Source: CAVQGZ01 sp942491665 (lineage in GTDB: Bacteria > Actinomycetota > Actinomycetes > Jiangellales > Jiangellaceae). From it: a stretch of DNA of 64,000 bases. A model generated the notes under the pieces. That model was not told the DNA's origin, made no database searches, and saw nothing but the letters and a program-made list of their open reading frames with translations. The DNA lies in the NCBI GenBank assembly GCA_942491665.1, contig CALOBR010000012.1:106396-170395 (forward strand), in the 5' to 3' direction. The translations under genes were made by a program, and so were the position numbers. Positions 51,419 through 60,331 of this stretch are shown piece after piece; within the stretch, counting starts at the first letter, position 1, and each line of letters starts with the position of its first letter.

Positions 51419-52315
51419 ATGAGCCTCGACGTCGTCTGCACACCCGACGAGCGCTTCGTCGGCCTGGCCGACTTCGCGTACGAGCCGCGCTACACCGATG
51501 TCGAAGGCATGCGCATGGCCTATGTCGACGAAGGCACAGGCGAGCGCGGCGCCCTTCTGCTGCTGCACGGCGAGCCGACGTGGGGATACCTGTACCGGCG
51601 CATGATTGCGCCGCTCGTCGACGCCGGGTTTCGAGTCGTCGCACCCGACCTCATCGGCTTCGGCCGGTCGGACAAGCCCACAGACCGTGCCGCCTACACC
51701 TACGACAGCCACGTCCGCTGGTTGACGACGTTCGTGCAGAGCCTCGACCGCCCCGCAGACGGCTTCTCCGCGTTTGTCCAGGACTGGGGCGGCCTGCTGG
51801 GGCTCCGCATGATGGCCGAGCACCCCGACTGGTTCGACCGCGTCGTGATCGCCAACACGGCGCTGCCGGCCGGCGAGCCCATGGGTGCCGGCTTCATGGC
51901 ATGGCGCCACGCGTCGCAGCGGATGGCGCTCATGGACTGCGGACGGCTGCTGGCCACCGCCGTGCAGGGCCGCACGCTGACGGACGCGGAGGTAGACGGC
52001 TACCGGGCACCCTTCCCCGACGAGTCGTTCATGGCCGGGGCGCGCCAGTTCCCCTTGCTTGTCCCCCTCGGGCCGGACGACCCGGGCGCAGCGGCCAATC
52101 GCGCGGCGTGGGACGTGTGGGAGCAGTGGACGAAGCCGGTGCTCACGCTCTGGGCTCCGGCTGACGTCGTGCTCGGGCACCTGCAGTCCACCTTCACCCA
52201 GCGCATTCCCGGGGCCCGCGGGCAGCCGCATGCCACGTTCGAACCCGGTGGCCACTTCGTTCAGGACGACCGGGGCGAGGACATCGCCGCCGCCGTGCTC
52301 GACTGGATGCCGTGA
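51419..52315 (+). CDS. Haloalkane dehalogenase-like alpha/beta hydrolase
   Basis: An alpha/beta hydrolase of about 299 residues that closely resembles haloalkane dehalogenases of the HLD-I group, enzymes that cleave carbon-halogen bonds with water. The oxyanion loop is LLHGEPTWGYLYRRM. The nucleophile is Asp122 in FVQDWGG (Trp next to it stabilises halide), and the catalytic His is in PGGHFVQDD. Numbering is from ATG 51419; ATG 51410, three codons earlier, is equally possible. Whether the natural substrate is halogenated is unproven. Close relatives include epoxide hydrolases, but these have Tyr lid residues not checked here. Confidence 0.88.
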   Translation: MSLDVVCTPDERFVGLADFAYEPRYTDVEGMRMAYVDEGTGERGALLLLHGEPTWGYLYRRMIAPLVDAGFRVVAPDLIGFGRSDKPTDRAAYTYDSHVRWLTTFVQSLDRPADGFSAFVQDWGGLLGLRMMAEHPDWFDRVVIANTALPAGEPMGAGFMAWRHASQRMALMDCGRLLATAVQGRTLTDAEVDGYRAPFPDESFMAGARQFPLLVPLGPDDPGAAANRAAWDVWEQWTKPVLTLWAPADVVLGHLQSTFTQRIPGARGQPHATFEPGGHFVQDDRGEDIAAAVLDWMP

Positions 52316-52342
52316 GCGCTCCCGCAAGCGAATGAGGCGAGG

Positions 52343-53006
52343 ATGTCGCCCATGACCAACGAGCTCGTCGGAGGCACCGGGGAGCGCCGCTGGCCGACGG
52401 CCGGCGCGGTGGTCGCAGCCGGGCTTCTGCATCAGCTCTTGCCCGACGGCTTTCGACGCTGGCCGGCGTGGACCTACCCGGCCTTCCTCGTTCTTCTGCT
52501 CCTGGTGCTCATCGTCGGTGACCCCGGACGAATGGACCGACAGCGTCCCTGGCTGCAGGTCACGACCGGACTCACGGTCGCGGTCATCGTGATCGCGAAC
52601 GCGATCGCCGCTGGGCGTCTCGTGTCGGGCATCCTGTCCGACGAACAGTTCGACACCCCGACCCAGCTGCTGCTGATCGGTGGCGTCGTGTGGGTGACCA
52701 ACGTCATCGCGTTCGCGCTGTGGTTCTAGAACGTCGACTCCGGCGGCGCCGCGGCACGGGCAGCCGGGTCTGCCGCCCGGCCGGCATTCGTGTTCCCTGA
52801 GATGACGTTGACCAGCTTCGTCGAGTCCGGGTGGTACCCGAAGTTCCCGGACTACCCGGCCCTGTCTTTCAACACAGCCCTGGCCTTCAGCCCGACGGAC
52901 GCGGCGGGGCGTCCGGGTGTGGGCCAAGTACCTGATGATCGCGGAGTCGCTGATCTCGCTCTCGCTAGCAGCCCTGGTGATTGCCCGCGCCGTCAACATC
53001 CTCTGA
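52343..53006 (+). pseudogene. Integral membrane protein gene with nonsense codon and frameshift
   Basis: A membrane protein of about 220 residues resembling DUF1345-like or ion-channel-like actinobacterial proteins, damaged twice. The first 128 codons encode three to four helices and end at TAG (52727-52729), where homologues are expected to have Trp. The same frame then continues as NVDSGGAAARAAG, FVFPEMTLTSFVESGW and YPALSFNTALAFSPTDA. Near 52905 the frame shifts, after which WAKYLMIAESLISLSLAALV and IARAVNIL end at TGA 53004-53006. The sequence between lesions is well preserved, so decay is recent. Confidence 0.75.
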
Positions 53007-53029
53007 CCCCCGGGTTCCAGGCAGATGGC

Positions 53030-53815
53030 CTAGAGCTCGGTTCGATTCCACGTCCAGAACGCAACCACGGTGAAGATGGCGCACGCGAGCGCCGTGGCCA
53101 CGATGGCCCCTGGTGCTGCGACGGGTTGACCCGTGATGAGCGCCGCGGCGACCGAGGTATCCGAATCGCCGGTGGCCACGACGAGTGCCCATGGCAAGAC
53201 CTCGCCGAGGCCGGGGATACCCGCGATCAGCTGCTGGCCGAACGCGAAGGCAAGGGGTATCGCGATGACGGGTCCGGCCGAGTTGAACAAGGTGCCCAGC
53301 ATCAGGGTCAGGGTCAGGTAGAAGAGAAGGTTGAGCGCTGCCACTGAAGCCCCCAGCACGAACCGCGGCACCGACACCTCGATGTCGGCCATGGTCACCT
53401 GAAGAAGCAGGAACGCCGACGGGATCACGATCATCGTGGCGACGACGCCGACTGCGTTGGGGATGAGCTTGGACAGCAGGAACGCCTCGCGCGACGCCGG
53501 CTTGGACAGCACCCACGCCGCCGTGCCGCTGCTCTTCTCCCCGACCACCGCCTCCTGCATGACGATGGCCACCGCGATCGCGGCGAACATCGTCATCACG
53601 CCGTACAGCGAGAACACGTCCAGGCCGTCAGGCGCGTCACCCCACACCGCGACGGCCAACGACCCGTTGACGACGACCGTCCACAGCAGGGCCTGGATCC
53701 ACCAGTCGTTGGTTCTCCACCACTCGCCGAAGCCGGCGCTCATCAACGTGGGCAGGCCAGTTCGCCACCCACGGTTGGGCGTCGGCCGGAGCGTGAGGCC
53801 ACCCGCGTCAGTCAT
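53030..53815 (-). CDS. ABC-2 type transporter permease
   Basis: A 261-residue permease with six hydrophobic segments, of the ABC-2/NatB-like type. QEAVVGEKSSGTAAWVLSKPASREAFLLSKL is the characteristic cytosolic coupling region after helix 2, and the last helix ends VAFWTWNRTEL. ATG 53815 lies within the end of the ATPase gene (8-bp overlap), so translation is coupled. With the ATPase it forms a complete exporter (one permease gene, probably a homodimer). Cargo unknown. Confidence 0.88.
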   Translation of the reverse strand: MTDAGGLTLRPTPNRGWRTGLPTLMSAGFGEWWRTNDWWIQALLWTVVVNGSLAVAVWGDAPDGLDVFSLYGVMTMFAAIAVAIVMQEAVVGEKSSGTAAWVLSKPASREAFLLSKLIPNAVGVVATMIVIPSAFLLLQVTMADIEVSVPRFVLGASVAALNLLFYLTLTLMLGTLFNSAGPVIAIPLAFAFGQQLIAGIPGLGEVLPWALVVATGDSDTSVAAALITGQPVAAPGAIVATALACAIFTVVAFWTWNRTEL

Positions 53816-54770
53816 CGGCCGGCCCATCCTCGACGAGCCCCACGAATACGTCCTCGAGGCTGGTCGCTGGCCTGGTGAACTCTCTGACGACGAGGTTCTC
53901 GTCGCAGAGCAGTACCCGCTGCAGCCTTGCCGCCGCCACCTCGGCGTCGCTGACGAGCACCCGCAGCCGGGCTGAGGTGCCCCCGCCGTCCACATCCACC
54001 CGCTCGATCCACGGCTCGTCCAGCAGAGCGGTCCGCGCGCGCTCCACGTCACCCTCAATCACGACCGTGAACGCCGACTCCGATCCCCCGGCGAGCACCT
54101 CGTCCAACGGTCCCTGGCGCAGGAGTCGACCGTCTTTGAGAATGCACACCCTGTCGCTCACCCGCTGCACGTCATCAAGGATGTGCGTGGAGTAGAAGAC
54201 CGTCGACGTCGCCTTGAACTGCTCGAGGATCGCCAGCACGTCACGACGGCCCAGGGGGTCCAGGGCGGCGGCCGGCTCGTCCAGGATGACCAGATCGGGC
54301 TCGTGGATCTGGGCCTGCGCGATCCCCAGCCGCTGCATCTCCCCACCGGACAGCGTCTTGACCGGGCGGTCGGCCTTGTCCATCAATCCCACAAGGCCGA
54401 GCATCTCGCTGATGCGTGCCTCCACTCGGTCCGACGGCCCGGAGTAGAAGAAGCTCGCGGCGAACCGCAGCGTCTCCCTCGCGGTCATGCGCGGGTAGAA
54501 CCGGGGCTCCTGCGGCAGGTAGCCGATCCGGAGTCGCACCCGAGGGCTGTCCTTCACGATGTCGAGGCCGAAGATGCTCCCCGTCCCAGACGTTGGGGCG
54601 ATCAAGCCCAGCAGCATCTTCATGGTGGTCGTCTTCCCGGCGCCGTTGGGCCCGAGGAATCCGAACACTGAGTGACGCGGGACCTGCAGATCGAGCGAGT
54701 CCACCACGGTCGCGCCGTCGTATGACTTCGACAGGGCCTGTGTCCGCACGACGTAGTCCGTGTCACCCAC
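53808..54770 (-). CDS. ABC transporter ATP-binding protein
   Basis: A 320-residue ABC ATPase. Walker A is GPNGAGKTTT, the Q-loop is YLPQEP, the signature is TLSGGEMQ, Walker B is LVILDEPAAALDP and the H-loop is STHILDD. The C-terminal 90 residues form the extra domain typical of NatA/CcmA-like exporters with an accessory fold. GTG 54770 is preceded by GGAGGGG. First gene of an exporter operon with the permease. The 180-bp gap upstream holds a small GC hairpin but no gene. Confidence 0.92.
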   Translation of the reverse strand: MGDTDYVVRTQALSKSYDGATVVDSLDLQVPRHSVFGFLGPNGAGKTTTMKMLLGLIAPTSGTGSIFGLDIVKDSPRVRLRIGYLPQEPRFYPRMTARETLRFAASFFYSGPSDRVEARISEMLGLVGLMDKADRPVKTLSGGEMQRLGIAQAQIHEPDLVILDEPAAALDPLGRRDVLAILEQFKATSTVFYSTHILDDVQRVSDRVCILKDGRLLRQGPLDEVLAGGSESAFTVVIEGDVERARTALLDEPWIERVDVDGGGTSARLRVLVSDAEVAAARLQRVLLCDENLVVREFTRPATSLEDVFVGLVEDGPADD

Positions 54771-54962
54771 GTCAACCCCTCCCCTCCGACAGGCCGTCCC
54801 ACCCACCCACGACGCTAGCGGTCGAGCGGGCCGGACGAGCCCGATCGGGTCCCCTGCCGACGATGCTTGCTGAGCTCGAGGAAGAGATGATCGGGGCCCG
54901 CGCGCACTCGTGCGCGGGCTCGTCGTCGACAGGCTCCTCCCACCGGCTCCATGATGGGGATC

Positions 54963-55958
54963 ATGCGAATGAAGGCAGTCACGTATCGCGAGTATGGCTC
55001 CCCCGAGGTGCTGCGGGTCGGGGACGTCCCCACGCCGGCCCCCGGCGAGGATGAGGTTTTGGTGCGCGTCGTGGCCTCGTCGGTGAACGACTACGACTGG
55101 CACCTGCTCACCGGAAAGCCGTGGCTGAACCGAGCCCCCGGCTTCACCAGGCCCGCGAACACAGTGCTGGGGTCGGACGTGGCTGGGCGCGTCGAGGCAG
55201 TGGGATCGGCGGTGCGCCGGTTCAGCCCCGGTGACGCGGTCATCGCGGACATGTCCCCGCACGGCTTCGGCGCCTTCGCCGAGTACGTCGTCGCGCCGCA
55301 GGCAGCGCTGTCCCGCAAGCCCGAGAAGCTCACCTTCGAGCAGGCGGCGGCACTCCCCCAAGCCGGCGAGCTGGCCGTCATGGCGGGCACCCGGTGGCAC
55401 TCGATCGCACCAGGCGACGCGGTGCTGATCAACGGCGCCGGGGGCGGGACGGGGACGTTCGCGGTTCAGATCGCCAAGGCGGCCGGGGCCCACGTGACCG
55501 CCGTCGACGCCGCGTGGAAGCTCGACACGCTGAGCGCCCTCGGCGCGGACCACGTGATCGACTACCGACGCGACGACTTCACGAGGCGTGGCGAGACCTA
55601 CGACCTCATCGTCGACGTCGCCTCGCACCGCTCGCTGCGTGCGTACCGGCGCTGCCTTCGCCCCGGCGGAGTCTGCGCCATCACTGGAGGAGCGCTTCCC
55701 CGGGTCTTCTGGGCCATGGCCGCCGGACCGCTTGTGTCGGCCGTCGGCGACGTCAGGATCGGCCTGCCGTTCTGGAAGCCGAACGACCCCGCCGAGATGG
55801 CCGTGCTGGCACGACTGGTCGACCAGGGGTCGGTCGCTCCCGTCATCGACGGCGTCTACCCGATCGACGCGATCTCCGACGCCTTTCGCCGGTTCGGCGC
55901 CCAGCAACACACCGGCAAGATCGTCATCTCTGTTGCCTCTGACGCGCGGGACGGGTAA
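54963..55958 (+). CDS. Zinc-less MDR-type NAD(P)-dependent quinone/alkene oxidoreductase
   Basis: A medium-chain dehydrogenase/reductase of about 331 residues. The N-terminal part reads MKAVTYREYGSPEVLRVGDV, and the GroES-like domain has SSVNDYDWHLLTGKPW and VLGSDVAGRVEAVG. The nucleotide fold shows INGAGGGTGTFAVQIAKAAG and ADHVIDYRRDDF. The zinc-ligand Cys of alcohol dehydrogenases are absent, so a quinone-oxidoreductase-like activity is more likely. Starts at 54951, 54963 or 54969 are all possible; the conserved sequence begins at the last. Substrate unknown. Confidence 0.85.
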   Translation: MRMKAVTYREYGSPEVLRVGDVPTPAPGEDEVLVRVVASSVNDYDWHLLTGKPWLNRAPGFTRPANTVLGSDVAGRVEAVGSAVRRFSPGDAVIADMSPHGFGAFAEYVVAPQAALSRKPEKLTFEQAAALPQAGELAVMAGTRWHSIAPGDAVLINGAGGGTGTFAVQIAKAAGAHVTAVDAAWKLDTLSALGADHVIDYRRDDFTRRGETYDLIVDVASHRSLRAYRRCLRPGGVCAITGGALPRVFWAMAAGPLVSAVGDVRIGLPFWKPNDPAEMAVLARLVDQGSVAPVIDGVYPIDAISDAFRRFGAQQHTGKIVISVASDARDG

Positions 55959-56054
55959 CCGGAACGCCGAGACGACCACTGCATCCGAGGAGAGTGTGTG
56001 GTGGCCCCGACACTCTGGTAGACATTCGCCAACCAGACGGACGGTGGTGCTGAC

Positions 56055-57896
56055 GTGAAGCTTCCGGGCATCGCGCGTAATTCGGTTGTGGGCTCTCAAG
56101 CGGCGGAGAGCATCATTGGCCGTCCGGGATTCGCCGACCGTGTGCGCGCCCTGGCGGCCCAGACCGGCCAGTCAGTCGACGAGGTGCGAAACGAGGCCAT
56201 CGCCTCGTTGAACGAGATGGCCGCCGATCAGAGCGCCGCCGCCGTGATGGCCTGGAGCCGTGCCGGCGAGTGGCTCAGCCGGGGCTACCGGATCGAGGCC
56301 GACACCCAGGCGTTGGCCACCTTGCGCTCCGTCAGCGACCAGGCGTCGCTGGTGTTCCTGCCCAACCACCGCTCCTACCTCGACCCGTTCGTGCTGCGCT
56401 CGGTGCTCGCGGACTGGGGCTTTCCGCCCAACCACATCCTCGGTGGGGTCAACCTGTCGTTCTTCCCACTGGGATCAATCGCGCGACGAAGCAACATCGT
56501 CTTCATTCGTCGCCAGTTCCGTGACGCACCGGTGTACCGGGCCATGCTCGGCGAGTACCTCGCCCACCTTGTACGCACCGACGCCAACCTCGAGTGGTAC
56601 ATCGAGGGCGGCCGTACCCGCACGGGCAAGCTGCGCCCGCCGCGGATGGGCATCCTCAGCTACCTTCTTGACGCGTTCGACCGCTCCGACGTCGACGACC
56701 TGCTGTTTGTCCCAGTCTCGATCATCTACGACCAGCAGCACGAGGTGGGCCTGATCGCCGAGGAAGAGTCCGGCGGCGTCAAGCCACCAGAAGGCGTGCG
56801 GTGGCTTGTGGACTACGCCCGAGCGCAGGGCAACCGTCGCGGGGCGGCCCACGTCCGCTTTGCCGAGGCAGTCTCGCTGCGCGAGGTTCTCGCCGATGCC
56901 CGGGCTGCGGCAGGCACCGATGACGTCCGAGCCGCCGTGCCGCGCGTCGCCTTCGAGGTGAGCCACCGCATCAACCAGGTCACCCCCATCACCGCCTCGG
57001 CGCTGGTCATGCTGACGCTGATGGACAACGGCGACCGGGCCATGACCGAGGCGCAGATGCGCAGGTCGCTGATGCCGGTCGCGGAGTACATCCGTGACCG
57101 CGGCCTGGCCGTGTCAGCGGGGCTGGACCTCTCCAAGGTCGACGTGCTCACCACGCGTTCGCCATCAGAGGGCCGACGCGCCCTCGACACCCTTGTGCGC
57201 GAGGGCGTCGTCAGCGAGTACTCCGGTGGCCTCGAGCCTGTCTACTCCATCCCCGCCGACCGCCAGCTCGAGGCGGCCTTCTACCGCAACACGCTCAGCC
57301 ACTTCTTCGTCACCCGGTCGATCACCGAGCTGGCACTGCTCAAGGCAGCCGAGGACGAGGCACCGGACCTGTCCGGGGCCGTGTGGAACGAGGCGTTGCG
57401 GCTGCGTGACCTGCTCAAGTACGAGTTCTTCTTCTCCACCAAGCGCGAGTTCGACGCCGAGGTGCGCCAGGAGGCCGAGCTGGCCTTCCCCGGATGGCAC
57501 GAGGTGGGCCTCACTGCCGACGAGGTGCTGCCCCGGCTGGCTGCCAGCCACCTGCTGCTGGCCCACCGCATTCTGGCGCCGTTCCTGGAGGCCTACGCCG
57601 TGCTGGCCGACCGACTGGCCGCTACCGACGCCACTGCTCCGGTGGACTCCGCAGCGCTGGTCGCCGAATGCATCGCCGTGGCGCGTCAGCGCGTCCTGCA
57701 GCGCAGCATCTTCAGCCCCGAGTCGGTGTCGAAAGACCTCTTCACCAACGCCCTGCAGCTGGCGGGCAACCGGGGCCTGCTCGAGCCGGACCAGCCCGAC
57801 CTAGCGCACCGCCGCGAGCAGTTCGCCGCCGAGCTTGCCGACGCGGTGCGCCGTGTCGACCTGGTGCGCACCATCGCGTGGGAGGCTCAGGCATGA
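56055..57896 (+). CDS. plsB: Glycerol-3-phosphate acyltransferase (PlsB-like)
   Basis: A 613-residue acyltransferase of the PlsB/GPAT family, which adds the first acyl chain to glycerol 3-phosphate. Block I is PNHRSYLDPF (His105-x4-Asp110). RSNIVFIRRQF and YIEGGRTRTGKL are blocks II and III, and FVPVSIIYDQ is block IV. It is shorter than E. coli PlsB (about 807) mainly at the termini, as in several actinobacterial homologues. ATG 56055 starts in the gap after the MDR gene. It overlaps plsC by 4 bp (ATGA), pairing the first two steps of phosphatidate synthesis. Membrane-associated. Confidence 0.9.
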   Translation: MKLPGIARNSVVGSQAAESIIGRPGFADRVRALAAQTGQSVDEVRNEAIASLNEMAADQSAAAVMAWSRAGEWLSRGYRIEADTQALATLRSVSDQASLVFLPNHRSYLDPFVLRSVLADWGFPPNHILGGVNLSFFPLGSIARRSNIVFIRRQFRDAPVYRAMLGEYLAHLVRTDANLEWYIEGGRTRTGKLRPPRMGILSYLLDAFDRSDVDDLLFVPVSIIYDQQHEVGLIAEEESGGVKPPEGVRWLVDYARAQGNRRGAAHVRFAEAVSLREVLADARAAAGTDDVRAAVPRVAFEVSHRINQVTPITASALVMLTLMDNGDRAMTEAQMRRSLMPVAEYIRDRGLAVSAGLDLSKVDVLTTRSPSEGRRALDTLVREGVVSEYSGGLEPVYSIPADRQLEAAFYRNTLSHFFVTRSITELALLKAAEDEAPDLSGAVWNEALRLRDLLKYEFFFSTKREFDAEVRQEAELAFPGWHEVGLTADEVLPRLAASHLLLAHRILAPFLEAYAVLADRLAATDATAPVDSAALVAECIAVARQRVLQRSIFSPESVSKDLFTNALQLAGNRGLLEPDQPDLAHRREQFAAELADAVRRVDLVRTIAWEAQA

Positions 57897-58624
57897 GGTA
57901 CAACCCGGTGCGATTCGTTCGCAGTGCGGCAGCGATCGGGAGCCTGGGGGTCGGCTTCGCCGCCGGCGCCACCGCCGCCACCGTCAACGGCAACCGTCGC
58001 AGCGGCTCCAACTTGATGTCGGTCATCGGAACCGAGCTGGCGCTGGCCGCCGCCGGAGTGAACCTGAACGTCCACGGCGAGGCCAACATCTGGGTTCGGC
58101 GCCCGGCGATCTTCGCGTTCAACCACCAGTCCCAGCTCGACATGCCGATCATGGGTGCTCTGCTGCGTAAGAACTTCACCGGCGTGGCCAAGCGCTCGCT
58201 GCAGACCAACCCCGTGTTCGGGCCGGTCGGCTACCTGGCTGACGTGGCGTTCATCGATCGAAGCGACCCGAAAGCAGCGCAAGAAGCCCTGAAGCCCGTC
58301 GTCGAGGCACTGCGCGAGGGGACGTCGTTGGCGGTGGCGCCGGAAGGCACGCGCTCGGGTCCGGGAGAGCTTCTGCCGTTCAAGAAGGGCCCGTTCCACA
58401 TGGCCATCCAGGGGCAGGTGCCCATAGTGCCGGTCGTCATCCGCAACGCGGGCGACATCATGCGTCCGCACTCCTACCTGATCACCCCCGGCACCGTCGA
58501 CGTCGCCGTGCTGCCGCCGGTCGACACCGCCGACTGGACCGCCGACACCGTCGACGAGCACCGCGATGCAGTGCGGGAGATGTTCGTCGAGACCCTCGCG
58601 CACTGGCCGACGGCGGACGGCTGA
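57893..58624 (+). CDS. plsC: 1-acyl-sn-glycerol-3-phosphate acyltransferase (PlsC-like)
   Basis: A 243-residue lysophosphatidate acyltransferase. The catalytic HX4D is at His78-Asp83 (NHQSQLD), and the acceptor-binding motif is APEGTRSGPGELLPFKKG. One N-terminal transmembrane segment (about 12-30, AAAIGSLGVGFAAGATAAT) anchors it. ATG 57893 overlaps the plsB stop, so the two enzymes are made together and probably channel lysophosphatidate. Specificity for lysophosphatidate over other lysolipids is inferred from the partner. Confidence 0.9.
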   Translation: MRYNPVRFVRSAAAIGSLGVGFAAGATAATVNGNRRSGSNLMSVIGTELALAAAGVNLNVHGEANIWVRRPAIFAFNHQSQLDMPIMGALLRKNFTGVAKRSLQTNPVFGPVGYLADVAFIDRSDPKAAQEALKPVVEALREGTSLAVAPEGTRSGPGELLPFKKGPFHMAIQGQVPIVPVVIRNAGDIMRPHSYLITPGTVDVAVLPPVDTADWTADTVDEHRDAVREMFVETLAHWPTADG

Positions 58625-58671
58625 GCGCGGCCGCGGCGCTCGGCCGCACCTGAGTCCGCAACCAACGGCAC

Positions 58672-58911
58672 TCAGGTAGCTGCGCTGAGCATCGCCGCAA
58701 TCTCCTCGACAGCCGGGACGCGACCGGAGACGACGACTGTGTCGTCGACCACCAGGCCGGGCGTCGTCATGACGCCGTAGCCGGCGATGGCTGCGTAGTC
58801 AGTGACCTTCTCGACGCTGGCGTCCAGACCCAGCTCGGCGAGTGCCTCGCGGGTGCGGGTCTCCATGTTCTGGCAGTTCTTGCAGCCGGGCCCCAGGATC
58901 TTGACGTGCAC
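58672..58911 (-). CDS. Small redox-active thioredoxin-fold protein (TM0996/MTH895 family)
   Basis: A 79-residue mini-thioredoxin. The active site is Cys10-Lys-Asn-Cys13 in GPGCKNC, and the cis-Pro region is GVMTTPGLVVDD. GTG 58911 has GGAG 6-9 bp upstream and gives the family-like start VHVKILGPG; an in-frame TTG at 58923 is less likely. It follows the permease stop with a 15-bp gap. Proteins of this family are often encoded beside permeases of the arsenic/metal type, which suggests reduction of a metal-thiol or permease partner. Confidence 0.87.
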   Translation of the reverse strand: MHVKILGPGCKNCQNMETRTREALAELGLDASVEKVTDYAAIAGYGVMTTPGLVVDDTVVVSGRVPAVEEIAAMLSAAT

Positions 58912-58926
58912 GATGTTCTCCAACTC

Positions 58927-59976
58927 TTAGGTGACGAGGTTGAGCAGCAGCCCGACGGCAATGATGCCGACGGTGATGAGGGCAGTGAACAGGACGAGCA
59001 GCGGCGTGCGCAGCACCCGCCGCAGCATCACGAGGGAAGGGATGGACAGCGCGACCACGCTCATCATGAACGCCATCACCGTCCCCAGCGCGACCCCCTT
59101 GGCCCACAGGGCCTCGGCCAGCGGGATCACCCCGGCGGCGTTCGCATAGAGCGGGATGCCGGCGAGGGTGGCAACGAGCACTGATAGCGGGTTGTCCGAG
59201 CCGGCGTAGCGGGCGAAGAAGTCCGCCGGCACCCATCCGTGGATCAGCGCCCCGATGCCGACGCCGACCAGGACGTAGGGCCAGACCTTGGCGACGATGT
59301 CGCGAGTCTCGGCTCGGGCAGCGTCCACCCGGGCAGCCATCGTCGGCGAGCCGCCCTCGGCGCTCAGCGCCGCGACGGGGGTCGAGAAGACGAACGGCTC
59401 GACCCAGCGGTCGAGGTCGAAGCGCGAGAAGGTCCATCCGGCCGCGATCGCCAGGGCGAGCCCGGCACCGACATAGATGGCCGTGACGCCCCAGCCGAAC
59501 GTGCCGCCGAGCATCACCACGGCCACCTCGTTGATCAGCGGCGAGGCAATCAAGAAGCTGAGGGTGATGCTCAGGGGCACCCCCGCCGCGACGAACCCGA
59601 TGAACAACGGGATCGACGAGCACGAGCAGAACGGCGTCACCGCTCCGAGCAGGGCCGCGAGCACCAGCCCGGCCATCAGGCCGCGACCCGCCAACACGTC
59701 GCGCACGCGCTCCGGGGACAAGGTCGTGCGCAGCATGCCGACCACGAAGATCAGCCCGACCAGGAGCAACATGATCTTGACGGTGTCGTAGAAGAAGAAG
59801 GCGAGGCTCTCCCCGGCGCGGCTGGTCGTGTCGAGACCCAGGACGTCACCGAGCAGCACCGGCCACAAGCGCTCGTTCAGCGCGTACAGCAACACCCACG
59901 CCGAGCCGGCGCCGAGGAGCCCCAGCCATACGCGCGCCGCGCCGGCCGGCGCAGGGGGGCGGGTCAGCAGGCTCAC
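58927..59976 (-). CDS. Permease of the ArsP/DUF318 (PF03773-type) family
   Basis: A 349-residue membrane protein with eight or more helices. The family hallmark is AVTPFCSCSSIPLFIGFVAAG with the conserved CSC, and ASPLINEVAVVMLGG is the second core segment. ArsP, the best-studied relative, exports trivalent organoarsenicals; others have been linked to metal efflux. GTG 59976 (GGGGAG 7 bp before) overlaps the arsR stop as GTGA. Operon order arsR, permease, thioredoxin suggests arsenic-regulated expression. Confidence 0.87.
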   Translation of the reverse strand: MSLLTRPPAPAGAARVWLGLLGAGSAWVLLYALNERLWPVLLGDVLGLDTTSRAGESLAFFFYDTVKIMLLLVGLIFVVGMLRTTLSPERVRDVLAGRGLMAGLVLAALLGAVTPFCSCSSIPLFIGFVAAGVPLSITLSFLIASPLINEVAVVMLGGTFGWGVTAIYVGAGLALAIAAGWTFSRFDLDRWVEPFVFSTPVAALSAEGGSPTMAARVDAARAETRDIVAKVWPYVLVGVGIGALIHGWVPADFFARYAGSDNPLSVLVATLAGIPLYANAAGVIPLAEALWAKGVALGTVMAFMMSVVALSIPSLVMLRRVLRTPLLVLFTALITVGIIAVGLLLNLVT

Positions 59977-60278
59977 GGCAGACTCCCCGGCATGGCTGCG
60001 TGCAGCCGGTCGAGGGCGTCGGGGAGCAGCTCGTAATCCATCCACCGCCCCCGCCGGGTGGCCGTGACGAGCCCGGCCTCGCGCAGAACCTTGAGGTGGT
60101 ACGAGAGAACGTTCGCGGCCACCCCACCCACCGGCTGCAGATCACACACACACCGCTTGCCCTGCGCCGACAGCTCGGCCAGCAGGCGCCACCGAACGGG
60201 ATCGGCCACCGCAGTCAGCAGTGCGACGGCCTCGTCCTGCCGCGCCGGGCTGGATTCGACGAGAATCGATTCGACCAC
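59973..60278 (-). CDS. arsR: ArsR-type arsenic-responsive repressor
   Basis: A 101-residue ArsR/SmtB winged-helix repressor. The metalloid site in the alpha-3 helix is Cys43-Val-Cys45 in KRCVCDLQP, the type that binds As(III). The HTH is VAANVLSYHLKVLREAGLV, followed by ATRRGRWMDYEL. GTG 60278 was chosen; the frame upstream is not conserved. It is first in an operon with the permease and thioredoxin and probably represses all three. A 10-bp palindrome overlaps its first codons. Confidence 0.9.
   Translation of the reverse strand: MVESILVESSPARQDEAVALLTAVADPVRWRLLAELSAQGKRCVCDLQPVGGVAANVLSYHLKVLREAGLVTATRRGRWMDYELLPDALDRLHAAMPGSLP
60253..60275. promoter_or_regulatory. Possible ArsR operator
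   Basis: GAATCGATTC (60263-60272) is a perfect 10-bp palindrome, and GATTCGAC is repeated at 60253 and 60268. The element lies over the first codons of arsR (start 60278). Position inside the coding start is unusual for an operator; a start further downstream would put it in the leader. Confidence 0.35.
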
Positions 60279-60331
60279 ACTCGAAGTGTCCGCCCGTCTC
60301 GCCAGGTCGTCGTCGGGCCGTAGGTCCCGAG

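Noticed and set aside
51275..52999. Apparent N-terminal extension of the DUF1254 protein by more than 500 residues
   Set aside because: This stretch is antisense to the haloalkane dehalogenase-like gene and low in coding character. The GTG at 51274 has a strong ribosome site and matches the domain start.
53039..53049. GGTTCGATTCC, which looks like a tRNA T-loop
   Set aside because: It is inside the 3' end of the ABC permease coding sequence, and no pairing T-stem, anticodon arm or acceptor stem could be found around it.
54771..54950. Possible gene or terminator between the ABC ATPase and MDR genes
   Set aside because: Only a bulged GC hairpin (GCCCGC/GCGGGC) is visible; both neighbours are transcribed away from it, so a terminator makes little sense, and no conserved frame is present.
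54771..56099. Upstream extension of the ABC ATPase frame by about 440 residues
   Set aside because: It is antisense to the MDR oxidoreductase; GTG 54770 with a GGAGGGG site fits the family start.
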